DNA of 64,000 bases. It comes from Oidiodendron maius Zn. Its lineage: Eukaryota; Ascomycota; Leotiomycetes; Myxotrichaceae. The translations under genes and the position numbers were made by a program. This document shows positions 12,537 to 24,435 of the stretch, piece after piece (within the stretch, counting starts at the first letter, position 1; each line of letters starts with the position of its first letter). Under the pieces are notes generated by a model. It made no database searches. It saw only the letters and a list, made by a program, of their open reading frames with translations, and had not been told where the DNA came from. The stretch spans positions 496,001-560,000 of the forward strand of contig KN832871.1 of NCBI GenBank assembly GCA_000827325.1. Reading direction: 5' to 3'.

Positions 12537-12700
12537 CTCTGAAGAGAGAGAGAGAAGGAGGAGGAGGAGGAAAGGGAGGGAGGAGACAAAAGAGGGGAGA
12601 AGAAGAGGAAGATGGAGGAGGTTTGACGAGGAGAGGAAAGAGGGGAGAGAGAGAGAGCGCGAGGAGATCCGACGAGAGGAGAGGAAAGAAAGAAACACGG
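12537..12700. repeat. Purine tract (GA/GGA-rich)
   Basis: About 160 bases almost wholly A and G on the plus strand, with GAGA and GGA units and very few pyrimidines. It therefore reads as a CT-rich tract on the coding strand of the Q-rich gene, about 0.8-0.9 kb before its ATG. CT tracts are common in fungal promoters and leaders. Confidence 0.8.
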
Positions 12701-15195
12701 AGTCGCAGTAGCAGCAGCAGATTTTGGTTGGAAAAAGACGAGAGGGCGCTGATTGGCGGACGCGGACAGAAGCGGGCCCAAAGCGGAATAGGGCCAGAAG
12801 AGAATACGGAAATCGGAAAACACAGTCGATCAAAGACTCTCGCGCAGCGCTCTCGGGTGGATATATGTATCTGTACGATCCCCACAGTTGGTATATAATG
12901 GGTTCTTCGTTGCGTGTGCGAGGAGGCATGGCTTGCGCACTACGGAGGGAGGAATCCCTTGAGCATCTGAAAGCAGTTCATGCTCCATGGTGCTCTGTCC
13001 AAACCGGCCGTCCATCGCCCACAGCCCCCCCGGAGTTCTATTTCCCGCCCCTGTAGGGAGGCAGCACCCCCAAGTCTGATGTGATCGTTTGGGAGTTGCA
13101 GCCTCTTCCTCCGTGCGCGGGCTGCTTGCGGCCTCCTGGGCCAGCAGTCTGCTTGCGGCACGAGCTTCCAGGGCAACTCCTAGCGGCCAGGAGCTGCTAT
13201 TCATGGCTGTGGGCTGCAATTCGACACAGTCCCCTTCTGTCTGTACCCGCCAGCGCGACGCAAATCGATAGTGTCTCTCGCACCGGCGAAGGGGCCGGTC
13301 CTGCCCTTGGCCTCGACCACGACCGCGAGGTTGGGTCGACGGTCCCGCCTAGTTCCTTCACCGTCTTTGTCGCCGCTGGCTGAAGCCTACAAGTCGCCGG
13401 CTTGACCTTGCCCGGTATCCTCTGCCAATCATTCCTTTGCCGCCTACTCGCCGCTTCGCGATGCGTGATGTGACCTACTGGCCACTGAGCCGTACGCAGC
13501 GCTCATTGGAGCCCCCCAGACATGCTCGCACAGTCATCCTGAACACTTGTCTCCCTCCCCACCGCCTCTTGGGCGTTGTGGAGAGACCACCTGCTCCGAA
13601 GCGTGCCACCCACCCCTTCAGCCAAACCCCTCTTCACACTCGTGACAATCAGGGGCTGCGACCTCTGGCTGGCCCGGCGACTTTTTTCATCTGGGCGCTT
13701 GTGTGCAGCTCTCGGGTTGACTTGCAGTAGATGCTCTTGATCGTGGCCCGGTGCCACCCAATCAAAGAGCCCCTGCAGCTCTTCGCGCTTGAGACGCGTC
13801 CGTGGGACCCTCATTTGCTGGCTGCAGACGTAAGTGTCTTGTCACACTTCTCCGCGCGTTTACGTACCCAATGCCACATACTCCCAGCGTTCTAATGTGA
13901 AGCTGTCCCACGCAGGAATTACCAAAGCATCAGTCCGCAAATGGCGCTCGAGACCTGGCTGACACGGGCGCACACTCGTGAGTTTTGACCCACTGCCTTC
14001 TTCGCACTTGGCTCCTCGCCTTTCGAGACGTGGACGCAACTGCGCCCAGTGCACATGTGAAACCCCCCCGGGAGTTCTCGCCTCGCCTCAGCCTAAGCGG
14101 CTCCTATTTATGTAACCTTGCCCCCGGAGTCCCCAGCAACATTGAAACAGAGGAGGACGCAATGTGATACGTAGGGCTGTGTTCTAAATGCTGATCGCAA
14201 TCCTAAATTCCTCTTACGGAAGATGTAGTCATGGCAAATTCGAGAAACGCCTCCCTCTTAGGTGCTATATCATGTGAATTTTCGTGCCGAGTGCAGCGCC
14301 GCGTACGGCGTCGATAAATTCCTTCGGATATGGAGGGGTGAAGTCGTCAGAAAACCCATGGTCTGCTAGTCGTGGCTTAATATCACTTCCAATATATCCT
14401 TTCATTTCCGCGAATTTACAGCCCGATGGCCAGATCCAGGATCGTACGCGCCCTGTGCTGGAGAAACAATGAGCATGCCAGCTTATTTATTCCTGGTCCG
14501 AAAGTGCTAATTAACCAAGATGTTAAAATGACGAACGACGAGTGTGTAACACCAAGACTGGTAAATACGAGCGTATGGGATATTCATCATCTGCTTGGCT
14601 ACGCAGGTAAGATGCGTTCTACTACATCTGCCAATGAATGCGTAAAGTGCTAGACAAAGGAGTACCTTGTCTTCAATAAGCCCGCTCATCTTTTCGAGAC
14701 CTGACTTCAGCTGTCCTCAGATGGTAACGAATGCGACGTCGTTAGGTATGCGACCAGTTAAGATAGATACTCATATTATGAGTCCACAAAGAACTCCCGA
14801 CATTCATTCGATATGAGAACTAAATCAGGATATAGAAGCAACGTGCCTGACAAGCAGTATTTTGAGCATAGAGCGTGACAAAACTTGGCTGCTTCTTGGA
14901 CTTAAGCTAGATATCGTGCGAGATCTGAATAATAAGCCACTTCTAATCGCTATATGTTCGTTAAAAGGGTCTATACATCCTTTCTTAAAATTTATTGCAG
15001 TAATAGTATATCACAGAGCTTCTCAAATCGATGTAAATATATCTGTAAATGGTAAATATTAGAGCACCTATGGACATTGCCTAGGTAAGCCTCTCTACCC
15101 CAGTCACGTGCTCCCACCTCCCCACGCGTCTCCCGACTCACAGTCACGTCCCGCGACCTCACTTTCGTCACAAATGCACATACCTGCCTCGAAAA

Positions 15196-15958
15196 ATGGC
15201 CAATGACGCGCCCACAATCATCGACCTCAAATCCCGATTCCTGCGCGCCCAGATTCTCGCGCTTTCTCAACCCTTCCAGCCCTCAGCCTCCTTCCAGTCG
15301 TCCATTTCCGACGAAGAGAACACACTACGACAGAAATCCATCGACGTTGCACTGCAGAAACTCAACGGCCTGCTGAAAAAACATAACAAGTTGAGCTATG
15401 GACCGCAGGCGCAGAGACATGTGGCAGAGCAAGTGGACAGGTTGTATTGGGGAGCGGGGGAGCGAGGGGTGAATGTATTTGGAGAAGAGTGGGCAGAGAG
15501 AGGGACGGATTTGCGTGAGTACTTTATATGTCCATACGCGTTTCGGGTTTCCCAGAAGAGAGCTGACTGAGTAAGGCAAGGAGAGTATTATAGAAAGTTT
15601 ACCGGCGGAGTGGAGTGAAGAAGCTGAGGAGAAAGCACCGGACGATGCGGCGCGGTATAAAAAGCTCCAGGCAAGATTGGTCGAATTAAATGAGAGAAGG
15701 AAGGCGGCCAGGGAGAGGCTGGAGCAGTATAAGGTTGCGAGTAGTCTACTGGAACCGTTCCATGGTGAGGATGCTGGGCTGCAGGGTAATCTGGTCACCA
15801 GGAACGGGGAGGTTGAGAAGGAGCTGGAGAGAATGAGAATGCTGATGCTCAGGGTAGAGAGGAGTATGATGGGTCTGGATGCGAAAGGGAGAAAGGATGA
15901 GATGGACATCGACGTTGACGAGGAGGAGGACAGGAATGTTCTGGATCTTCTTGCTTAA
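15196..15958 (+). CDS. Kinetochore protein Fta4 (Sim4 complex)
   Basis: Two exons (15196-15514, 15576-15958) give 233 residues. The protein opens with the Fta4 signature DLKSRFLRAQILALSQP and continues VALQKLNGLLKKHNKL. PQAQRHVAEQVDRLYWGAGE follows; this HVAEQIDxLYW block is diagnostic. The second half is a charged coiled coil ending in an acidic tail (DEMDIDVDEEED). Fta4 (Nkp1 in budding yeast) is a non-essential subunit of the inner kinetochore CCAN/Sim4 complex. The 61-base intron is set by reading frame. Confidence 0.87.
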
Positions 15959-16667
15959 TTGGCAGGCCTGTCTATATAGAAAGTATTTGGCCGTAGTATA
16001 TAGGAGCGAACCCTGCGGCATTGATGCCCTACTTTATCGTGAAGTTACACAACGCAACCTCGATTGGCGCTAGGCTTCTATATGCATTTATTGCCTAGTG
16101 TCATTTTAATCCTGAATGCAGATGGTGCAACTGTCTTGGGTAGAATTAACGTCTTAACTTGGCGTTCTCTAGACCAGGTAGCCCATGACCAGGAGCCGCG
16201 GGGAAATCGACCCACTCGGGAGATTTGTTGAAAAGCATTTGTCCTCGTACCCGACGTAGAATACGTTTGCACCGCACTGTACCGTAAAACATCGATGGGC
16301 CTTTTGGACTCCGTCCAGATATCCTCAACATGGAGGTCTCAACGGCCATGCTCGACGGCTCTGCATGATACTCGACACAACGGCCCATGATATATAGGCG
16401 CAATGACCAGCAAGCACAGGACAAGTCAATTTGACTATTAAGCAGAGCACAACATCAGACCGCACCAAGAGCCAATTATATCTATCAATCACCAAATAAA
16501 TATTTTTCTACCCCTCCACCGCTCAATTCTGCATCTCGATCACCAACAACGACCCAGGACTTAGTTTCCGTCTTGACCTATTCGATTTTCCTCCTTGCCC
16601 CTATCCTCTTGAAGAACATCGCTTAACATACCGCATCTAGCCACTCTCGGCCACCGCCCGGCACAAA
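15959..16667. other. Intergenic
   Basis: Tandem spacer between Fta4 and the coiled-coil gene. No exon with coding character and no repeat was noticed. Confidence 0.4.
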
Positions 16668-17880
16668 ATGGCGACTTCAGGCGAGCAGTTACAAAGCTCA
16701 ACCGCGATTTCACATCACAAACCTCGAGGACGCGCTCGTAGCGGATCCATTCGAGATAACCCACTTGCTGTTCCCCTGTCTGCGGCTGAGCAGTCTGTTG
16801 CCAACATCATCCATAATATTAATAAATCCAACGACGCTTCTAGACAGAGACAGAGCACGCGCACCTCTCCTTCGTTAGTTGAACCTCTCCCACTTCCCAA
16901 CCTCCAACCTCTTTGCATCCGCCAGACCAAGGACGCCATGAGCTATCAAAACTACGCCGACTCCTCTGGTGCCGGCCAGCCTTCCAACCGTCAGGCTCCC
17001 CCGTCTCCCTCCCAAAGTATGAATCACGCGAATGGCATGAACGGGGGCATGGGTGCTGGGGGCGGTATGGTTGGCTTTCCCACGCCGGCCGGTCATCAAT
17101 CGGACCTGAACTATATTATGCAGATGGTTGAAGATCTGTCTCGGCAATTGGAGTCTAACCAGCGTATTACCGCCGGCGTCATGGAGAAGATTGGGAAGGT
17201 CCGTGAGAAGGCCAAGACCATGGACCTCAACAACGACGAGCTCATTGCCCTTGTTGCCTCCGAGATGAATGGTGAGGGCGTCCTCTTGACGTGTTGGTCT
17301 ACGGCTAACTGTATTTTCAGACGACACTAAGAATCTGGAAAAAGAGATCTCTGAACTGCGTAAGAAGCTCGATAAGTCTGAGTATGATCGCCTCGAGAAC
17401 TGGAAGCTGGTCGTGCATGGCTGCAACATCCTCAGCGATATCCTCGAGAAAATGCACAAGTTCAAGGAGCAGCACGAGAAGGATACCCTCGCTTGGCACA
17501 AGAACTACCGCCAGCAGCTGGCCGCCGAGCGCGAGGAGAATCTCAACTTGCGCAATCAGATCATCGACATGAAGGCCGCCGCTTGCCGGGCTAACGAGCA
17601 CATGCGCGGCCTACGGCGCTATCTGACAGACCACGACGAGCGTAATGAGCTTCGCATCCAGAACATCGCCCTCCGCCAAGAGAAGCGCTCCTGGAAGCGC
17701 ATGGCCTTGAAGCACCTCCGCGACAGCGACTCCGAGTTCTCTGATGACGACGACCTCATCGACCCTGAAGAGAAGATGCGCCTCGTTGCCGAGGCTGCCG
17801 AGAAAGAGGCCTCGCAGGAGAATAAGGACACCAGCGCCGACGCTGGCGTTGAGGGACCTAGCTCGACCTTCATCGCCTGA
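16668..17880 (+). CDS. Coiled-coil protein of unknown function
   Basis: Two exons (16668-17271, 17321-17880) give 387 residues. A Ser/Pro/Gly-rich N-terminus is followed from about residue 148 by a long coiled coil. Its segments include LNYIMQMVEDLSRQLESNQR, LEKEISELRKKLDKSEYDRL and ILEKMHKFKEQHEKDTLAWH. A charged block (REENLNLRNQIIDMKAAACR) and a Ser/Asp-rich acidic stretch (DSDSEFSDDDDLIDPEEKMR) close it. I do not recognise a named family, though the strong heptads and fixed motifs suggest a conserved fungal protein. A second in-frame ATG (MSYQNY, 16939) could be the true start. If so, the upstream 90 residues are leader. The 49-base intron has a clear GCTAAC branch site. Confidence 0.78.
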
Positions 17881-18397
17881 ACTGTCTGTTTTAATTCTCA
17901 TCGTTTCATCTGTTTAAATGGGAATGTTTCCGTGCTTGCTTGTATACATATGGATGGCGCAATGGAGATACCCCGGCTTCGCCTGGCGTTTTACAGAAGG
18001 GATTGCGTTGCATAGCATTTGCGTGACAACATACATCTACATTGGGCCAGCACTGGAAAGGAGGGTGAGACTCATACCATAGCATATTTGAAGTGAAGAT
18101 TGTCTGTTCTATATTTATGCCCTGCCAAGATGGTTAATATTGTGAATATTTAATCCCCTTACTAGCGCTGTACACATTGATTTCAAGTCAATCGCCGACG
18201 TGTGATATCACTATCAACAACCTCGCCAGTCGAGATTTAATACGAAGGTAATAACATATATTAGGAATTACCTAATTAACGTAAACTAATATCGTCTCTC
18301 ATCCAATATGACTACAAAAACTACTTTTCACACGAGGGTAAGACGATAGCAATGCCCAAGATCTCTGCTGGGAATGCCTCATGCTATGCTCTTTAAA
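17881..18397. other. Convergent intergenic
   Basis: AT-rich 3' flanks of the coiled-coil gene (plus) and the GH31 gene (minus). Nothing else was seen. Confidence 0.45.
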
Positions 18398-21322
18398 TTA
18401 GTTCAGTGACACCGTGAAGTCGCTGTTGAGCGCCTTGCCAACTGGCACCTTCAGCGTGCCAGCCTGGGCGTTGTGTGTGCCAGCGATATTTTGGCCGTTG
18501 AGCGTGAGGGCCAGTGGGGTACTGGGCACACCGAGGAAAGTGACGCTTGTAATGCTCACACCGGCGTTGTATCCATAGTGGCCAGAAGTCTTGAGGGTCT
18601 TGCCGTCGAAATTGAACTTTACGAGCGTGGTGGCGGCTTGGGTGACGCTGATGCCGTCGTCGAGGTAGAGCTGGCCGGATGCCTTGCCGTCGTGGCCAAT
18701 GGGCACGATGAGCTCGAAGTCCTGGGTGCGGAGATCAGTGGTGGTCATAGTGCTACTGACTCGCTGGGGCACGATGACGCCTCCGCGGTAGTAGAGCTGG
18801 ATTGACTCGTAGTCGATGTTGTCGACTTGAATATTTGCGCCCTTGCCTTGCACCTTGGTGTGCGTGTAGAAGTCGTAGAAGACATCATTGGGAAGGTAGA
18901 CGGAGACAGTAGTAGAGTCCTCGTCCGTAACTGGGGCGACGAGGATAGAGGAGCCGAAGAAGTACTGCATCTCCAGGCCGAAGGTGTTGGGGTCGCTAGG
19001 GTAGATGTAGAACATCGGGTTGACTAAGGGGGTGCCATCAACGGTCTGCTGATACAGGGCCGTGTAGATGTAATCCAAGAGGCGATAACGAATATCAATA
19101 ACCTTCTTAGCCGCAGCGGTAACAGATGCCCATCGGTAGAACTCTTGAGCAATCGTTGGGGGGTTGCTGTTGTGGTCACGATAAAAGGGGCTGAAGGCGC
19201 CGAGCGTGGCCCATCGAGCGCAAAGTTGCTCGGTCGTGTTGTCTGCATAGCCGCAGACATCCGATCCAACCATAGGAACCTGGTAGATGGAGGCAAAGGC
19301 AAGCATCGTTCGGATGGAGATCTGGTAATGCCACCAGTCACTCAGGTTGTCTCCAAGCCAGTGACCAACCTTTGTACCAGCTCCAGCAAATGTGCTGCGG
19401 GTGATTATGATTGGGCGTTCCTCTGGGCGACGGTTCAACAGAGCACCTCGAGAAGCGGACGACATCACTGGGCCTGTTAGTAACTCTCACTCAACTAGCC
19501 AGGATCTGTGACCTACTCGTGCCGAACAAGTTGTGCGTATCGTACATGGCAAGGCCATTTTGGTGGATCACATCAGTATTGACAGTGTGGTTGGAGATAC
19601 CACCTCCTGCTGCGTTGTCCTCGACTGTGTACGCGGCAGTGTTGTGGATGGCATATTTGGGGTAAAGAAGATCTCTTCCGGGTAGACCGAGCTCATTACC
19701 AGGGCTGCTTCTCTCCTGCAGAGTCCTCGGGATTAAAACAGGCGCGGCAATCTCTCTCCTTGTGGTGGTATCTGTGCAAGGCGTACCAACGGGTTGGAAG
19801 ATACACGGGAATCCAGGAAGAGGGCGAGGTGGTGTACGAACAGGGGGCGGTGGAGGCGGGTATCCGACAGCTGCGGCATACGGGTCGTCACACGGGAAGT
19901 TGCAGGGGAAGTTCGATGGTTCATTCATATCGATCCACAATCCGTCGATGTTAACTCCGCTCTGGGGATTGAAAGCTAGAGTAAACTCGTTGTTCCAGTA
20001 GTTTTGAATATCAGTATTAAACCAATCTGGGAAGACGGTAACGCCGGGCCAAACGACGCCAAGCCAGAATGATCCGTTGTCCCGCCTGAGGAAGATGCCA
20101 TCTGTTGCGCCACGCTCATAAGGCGGGTATTGTTGATACGCAACGGCAGGATCGACCATGAGAATTTGATGCTGGTTGTGACCATGGAGATAGCCATTGA
20201 GCGCCTGCATCATCTCCAGCGAGAATCTTTGCGGGTCAAGGGTGAACACCTAAATCATTAGCTATTTCAAATGACGCGGAAAGCGAGGGTATACCTTTCT
20301 GCCATCCATGTAGTCAATATCGGTCCACATGGTCTCGAGGGGAATGCCTGCTTTGGAATAGTTGTAGACAGCCTCGGCCACATCATACGCATCCTGGTAT
20401 CCATATCTGCAGTTGTGGAAACCAAAGCCCCAGTAAGGCATCATAACTGGCAGACCAACAACTTCAGCATACTGCTGCGAGACAGTCACGGGAGTGGGGC
20501 CAGAGAGAAAATAGAAGTCTAGAACGCCACCGAGGGTGTTGTACTCGAGATACTGGTCTTTTCCATTCGTATTGTTGACCTTGATGTCCATTCCATTGGA
20601 GTTTAGGAAGAAAACGCCATGGGTGCCAGTAATCCTGTGCTCGAAATAGATCGGGTGATTGCCATACGCATTTGACCCGGGCGGGATTGAATAATCATCC
20701 TGAGACCACAAGGTCCGGATATAATTTGTAGTGTTCAGGCGAAAGGGGTCGGAATGCTCGCCCAAACCGTACAAATTGGGATTCTCAGGAAGCGCGGTCC
20801 GCAGTCTGAGATATTGAGACTCGAAAACGATACTTGCTGCAGAGGTATCAAATAGAACCTCACCGGTAGTGGCTCGGGTGATTGAAAATGCAAATGGGCT
20901 GGCCGTGTAGTGGAATTGAATGTTTGCATTCTTAGATTTCACGCCGTTCGAAGGAGAAGGTCGAGGGAGCACGGATTCCGGGACCTGGTACACCTGGTTG
21001 CCAAGATCTTGAATCTTGACGTGAATTCGGTCATCTACAGTCATGTTAGAGTCCGCTGAGCAGCGCTGAAGCTTGTTGACCTACTGGTCTCGTACACTAC
21101 CTCCAACGTCAGGTCTTTGAGGTCAGTGCCATAGACGTTGCACGCCGGACCTGCCAGAGTCAGGTCTGCGGTGAGCCCTGACGCGGTGGTCTGGACGCGG
21201 GAAGCTTTATAACCAGGGCATCCAGCTAGAGGATCTCCTGAAGAATGTCGAGGAATGAGCGAAGTTACAGAAGCAGAGGCGGCGGCCACTGCCAGCACGC
21301 ACCAGTACAGGAGGACAGCCAT
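18398..21322 (-). CDS. Secreted alpha-glucosidase, GH31 (AgdC-like)
   Basis: Four exons (21322-21085, 21034-20295, 20249-19517, 19473-18398) give 928 residues. The signal peptide is visible ([19 protein letters not shown]). The N-terminal domain has CPGYKAS and [16 protein letters not shown], as in Aspergillus agdC. The (beta/alpha)8 barrel carries the nucleophile Asp in [11 protein letters not shown] (near residue 430) and the acid/base Asp in [12 protein letters not shown] (near 613). The [13 protein letters not shown] and [14 protein letters not shown] blocks match GH31. The enzyme removes terminal alpha-linked glucose from maltose or starch fragments outside the cell; some family members also cut beta-linkages. 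A TATATATT lies about 70 bases before the ATG, near 21391-21400. Confidence 0.93.
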
Positions 21323-22355
21323 AGGTAAGACTCGACCAAGAGAGCGGGCAATTGAGCTTGCTGTTGAGAGTTCCTGGCTCGCGCTCGGCGAATATATATA
21401 CTTGAAATTTCCTGCATCTCGCTCGATTTTTTCATCTCGCTCAATTCTTCCCGCTTGAAGTTCTTCCCTGCCAGGAACTAACCCACTCGTCCCACGCGCA
21501 ATCTCAAGCCAGCTCATGGAATGTGGGGTCTAGAATTGACTGGTACCACTACCTGCGGGGTAATTTCCGTTGCACAAGAGCCAAAGGGCCTTCTTTCCTG
21601 CACACTTCGAGGCCCTTGATAGGCCCGAAGATCAGAAGCTTGCTGCTGTCAGGTCAGGAAGTTGCATATCGCTGGTGGGAGTGTAACTAGGAACATCGTG
21701 TTCGACCTGCCAGATGGTGCCCAGCTCCTCCCCGGACTCCTTAGTGATTTGAGTGAACGGGCCGACTGCCCCGCACGAAGCCGTTCCCGGGTTGGCGAGC
21801 TCGATGGCCATCCGAAAAGTCCTAGAACATCGGCGTGAGGGACGTAAGCGCTGTCAGTGGCATTCTCATCAAGCTTCCAGTGAAGTCGAGGTCGCGGGCC
21901 CGGCCGTGTTGGTGGGAATCTATTCTAGCATCTCGGCGCAGGAGAGCCGAAGACGTGGAGAAACCCCGTGACTGACATCTGGGGAGTGATGGTAAACAAC
22001 ATCCTGGGGAGGGGGGATCTTCCCCAGATATGTGGCTGCATGGCGTCGGCTCTTATGACAAAGCTAAAAGACGGTTCGGTAGCGCACAGGCAAAAGTAAT
22101 TGCACAGCTGGATAGTAGTCAGAGGAGACATCAAGTCTCCCCGATATATAAGACACATTATATACTAGCTACGTGCTTCGGCAGGTAAGAAGTGATTTGT
22201 AGAAAGAAGGGTATATCGCCATGAATAAACAAAGGTCCAACCATGCTCCGCACAGGGTATAAGGGCGGCCGTGCCAGGCCATCATGCAACGAATAAGACA
22301 AAAAAAAAAGTCATGTCGAGGGATATCCAAATCCGCTCGTTAAAGGCTCTCCCCA
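21323..22355. other. Intergenic, GH31 promoter region
   Basis: Upstream region of the GH31 gene (minus) and 3' flank of the LIM gene. A TATA-like run sits at 21391-21400. Two near-identical 13-mers, ATCTCGCTCGATT and ATCTCGCTCAATT, lie 19 bases apart (21415 and 21434). I did not find a clear CGGN8CGG AmyR site by eye. Confidence 0.4.
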
Positions 22356-24435
22356 TCACATCATCATCAATCGCGTTGTCCGCCTCTGCATCCGATTGCT
22401 GCCACCAGTGCCAGGCCCCAAGAAGCGCCCTTGCTGAGCCCTGTGGAATGCGTCTCGCTCACAGTACACTCTGCCACCCATCTCAAAGTAGTCGTGCTTC
22501 AGGATTCTCTTGCAGTCCGAACAAGTCAGGCAGTTGGGGTGGAATTTCTGGTTCCTCTCAGTCTCGAGATACTGCCCCTCAATTCCCCTGTCGCAGCCTA
22601 TGCAGACGCTCCCATTCAGCTTGTGATAGTGGCGCTCGCAGTACGGTGCATCGTCGATCACGTAGAAGGTTGCGGTCTGGAATGGCTCGGAGCAGGTGGT
22701 GCAAACGAAACATTCCTTGTGGTATCTACCAGTGAGCCGCCCATCAGCAGACGAGACCGATTTCCCAGTGATGGGTTCGCTGCAACCTTTGCAGTTACCC
22801 TTCTTTGTAGTGCGTCTCCGGATGGGTGTGTTGCCTGGGATGGCTGGGGTTTGAGACCGAGCTGGGTTGCGAGGTGGAGGCTCTGTGAGACTGTCTGGAA
22901 TAGGGGGATTCAAGGTCCGTGCTGGTTGAGCCATATTTCGAGATGGCGATGAATCTAGCCGCCTCACTTGAAGATCAGTGATCGAGGACTGGATATCGTT
23001 TTGTGATTTGCCCATCATGGGTGGCTTCGCAGTATTCCACGGCGCTCGATCGGGAGCTGCCGTGCGGGGAGGGCTCGAACGGGAGCTGGCCTGGCTCACG
23101 TGGCTGGAGGCAGACGTATCCGACGACTGCGACTCTGAAGGTGTATGATATGGGTTGCCAATTCCGAATTCGGCCGCAAGATTCAAATCAGCCGGGACTG
23201 GTGGAATATCATCAGATCTTCCAGCAGTGCCGGGTCTAGACAGGCTCGGGCGTCTCGGGGGAGGAGTCCTTGACAAGTCTGGCCCAACCAATGATGGTTT
23301 TCTTGCTATATCTATCGGTTTGGCCACCGCCCTATCATTCACGCTTGGCCTCCTTGTATTCGGCTCATTCGAGGGTCTGCGACTCCGTGGGTCCGGCAAG
23401 GGTTTTCTCTGTACGAATTCTTGTCCACTCTCAAGAGGAAATGTCTGCGATCTAGATTCTGGCCGCAGCATCCTAGGTTCAGCTTCATCAGATGGCGATG
23501 GCGGCCCAAAACCACCATAACCATTGGCCCTCGGAACTTTAGGCATGCCCGGCTTGGGACCAAGTGAATCTATGTTGGCTGTCTGAGATGCCCCAGATGA
23601 TGTAGATGGTCGTGGCATATTTTCAGGAGTAGCCGCTGTCCTGGTAGACATTGTAGCAAGCTTTAAACTACGCTGCCGCAGATGTCTCCTATCAGGAGTT
23701 GATTCACTATTGCCACCACTTACGCCAAATGGGCCGGGTACAATGGTATTTGCCCTTTGCAAAAGTCCTCCGCTAGTCGCTGTCCTTGGACTGACAGGCG
23801 CATACATTGGATCCTGTTTTGGAGGCTTCATCCCAAATCCCCCATATCCTCCTGTCAGCTGAGGTCGAGTTTTCGACATAGATTTTGATGTTGAAGGAAA
23901 CGAAGGAGGTGCATGGTCGGGATTTGCAGACCGGTTATCTGGAGATGGTGGGCTAAGCAGAGGTGCGGTTGCACTTCGTAATGGTCTTCCAAATGGGGAT
24001 CGTGGCCGGTCATTAGGAGTCATGGGAGATATACTTCGAGATGGTGATAAGCTGACTGGCGTCAGCTGGTCTTGCGAAAAAAATGGACGATCTATTGTAT
24101 AATCAGTATGCGGCACACTTTCATCGATTAAGGGAAACGTACTAGCAGCAGAGATATCCACTCTAGGCGGTATTGATCGACCCGGATTCAAAGAACTTCC
24201 ACCGCTCTTCGCAGTTTGTTTAGATGGCGATGAGTTATAGTATCCATGTGGCTCTGGTGGAGGAGTGGCCGAGCCTATAAGATCAATACATTGTTTATGG
24301 TAAAATTAGAGCACACTTACGATCTTGAGACTTGCCGCATATATGCTCCCCCATGAGAGCGATCTGGATATCTTCATGGCACATAGAGCATTTTATCGTA
24401 GGGAGGAAGGTCGACTCCCTACCTAGGTCTGCCAT
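22356..24435 (-). CDS. Paxillin-like LIM-domain protein (PaxB/Pxl1 type)
   Basis: Two exons (24435-24321, 22356-24274) give 677 residues. The first exon encodes MADLGRESTFLPTIKCSMC and then GEHIC, a small CxxC...HxC zinc knuckle typical of the fungal paxillin homologue. A long Ser/Pro-rich linker follows. Two LIM domains sit at the C-terminus: the first runs from CKGCSEPITG to ERHYHKL, the second from CIGCDRGIEG to CERDAFHR. Both keep the spaced Cys/His ligands. In yeasts Pxl1 acts at the contractile ring and polarised sites with Cdc42/Rho signalling; in Aspergillus PaxB localises to septa and tips. That role here is by homology. The 46-base intron is the shortest seen in the window. Confidence 0.87.

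Larger units (their letters stand above)
11767..15195. other. Gene-poor region, 3.4 kb
   Basis: No convincing exon on either strand. From the Q-rich gene outward it holds a purine/pyrimidine tract (12537-12700), a C-rich, fairly GC-rich part (about 12900-14160) and an abruptly more AT-rich part (about 14170-15070). Open frames here are short or low in complexity. Confidence 0.5.

Noticed and set aside
12260-12929. Several overlapping long frames on both strands
   Set aside because: They arise from the purine/pyrimidine tract and give Ser/Leu/Pro-only or Arg/Glu-only strings.
12830-13814. Frames of 97-129 codons in the C-rich part of the gene-poor region
   Set aside because: No conserved-looking blocks, and frames on both strands overlap. 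GC-rich sequence simply has fewer stops.
16875-17501. 208-codon frame opposite the coiled-coil gene
   Set aside because: Shadow of the real plus-strand exons, whose heptads and splice sites are convincing.
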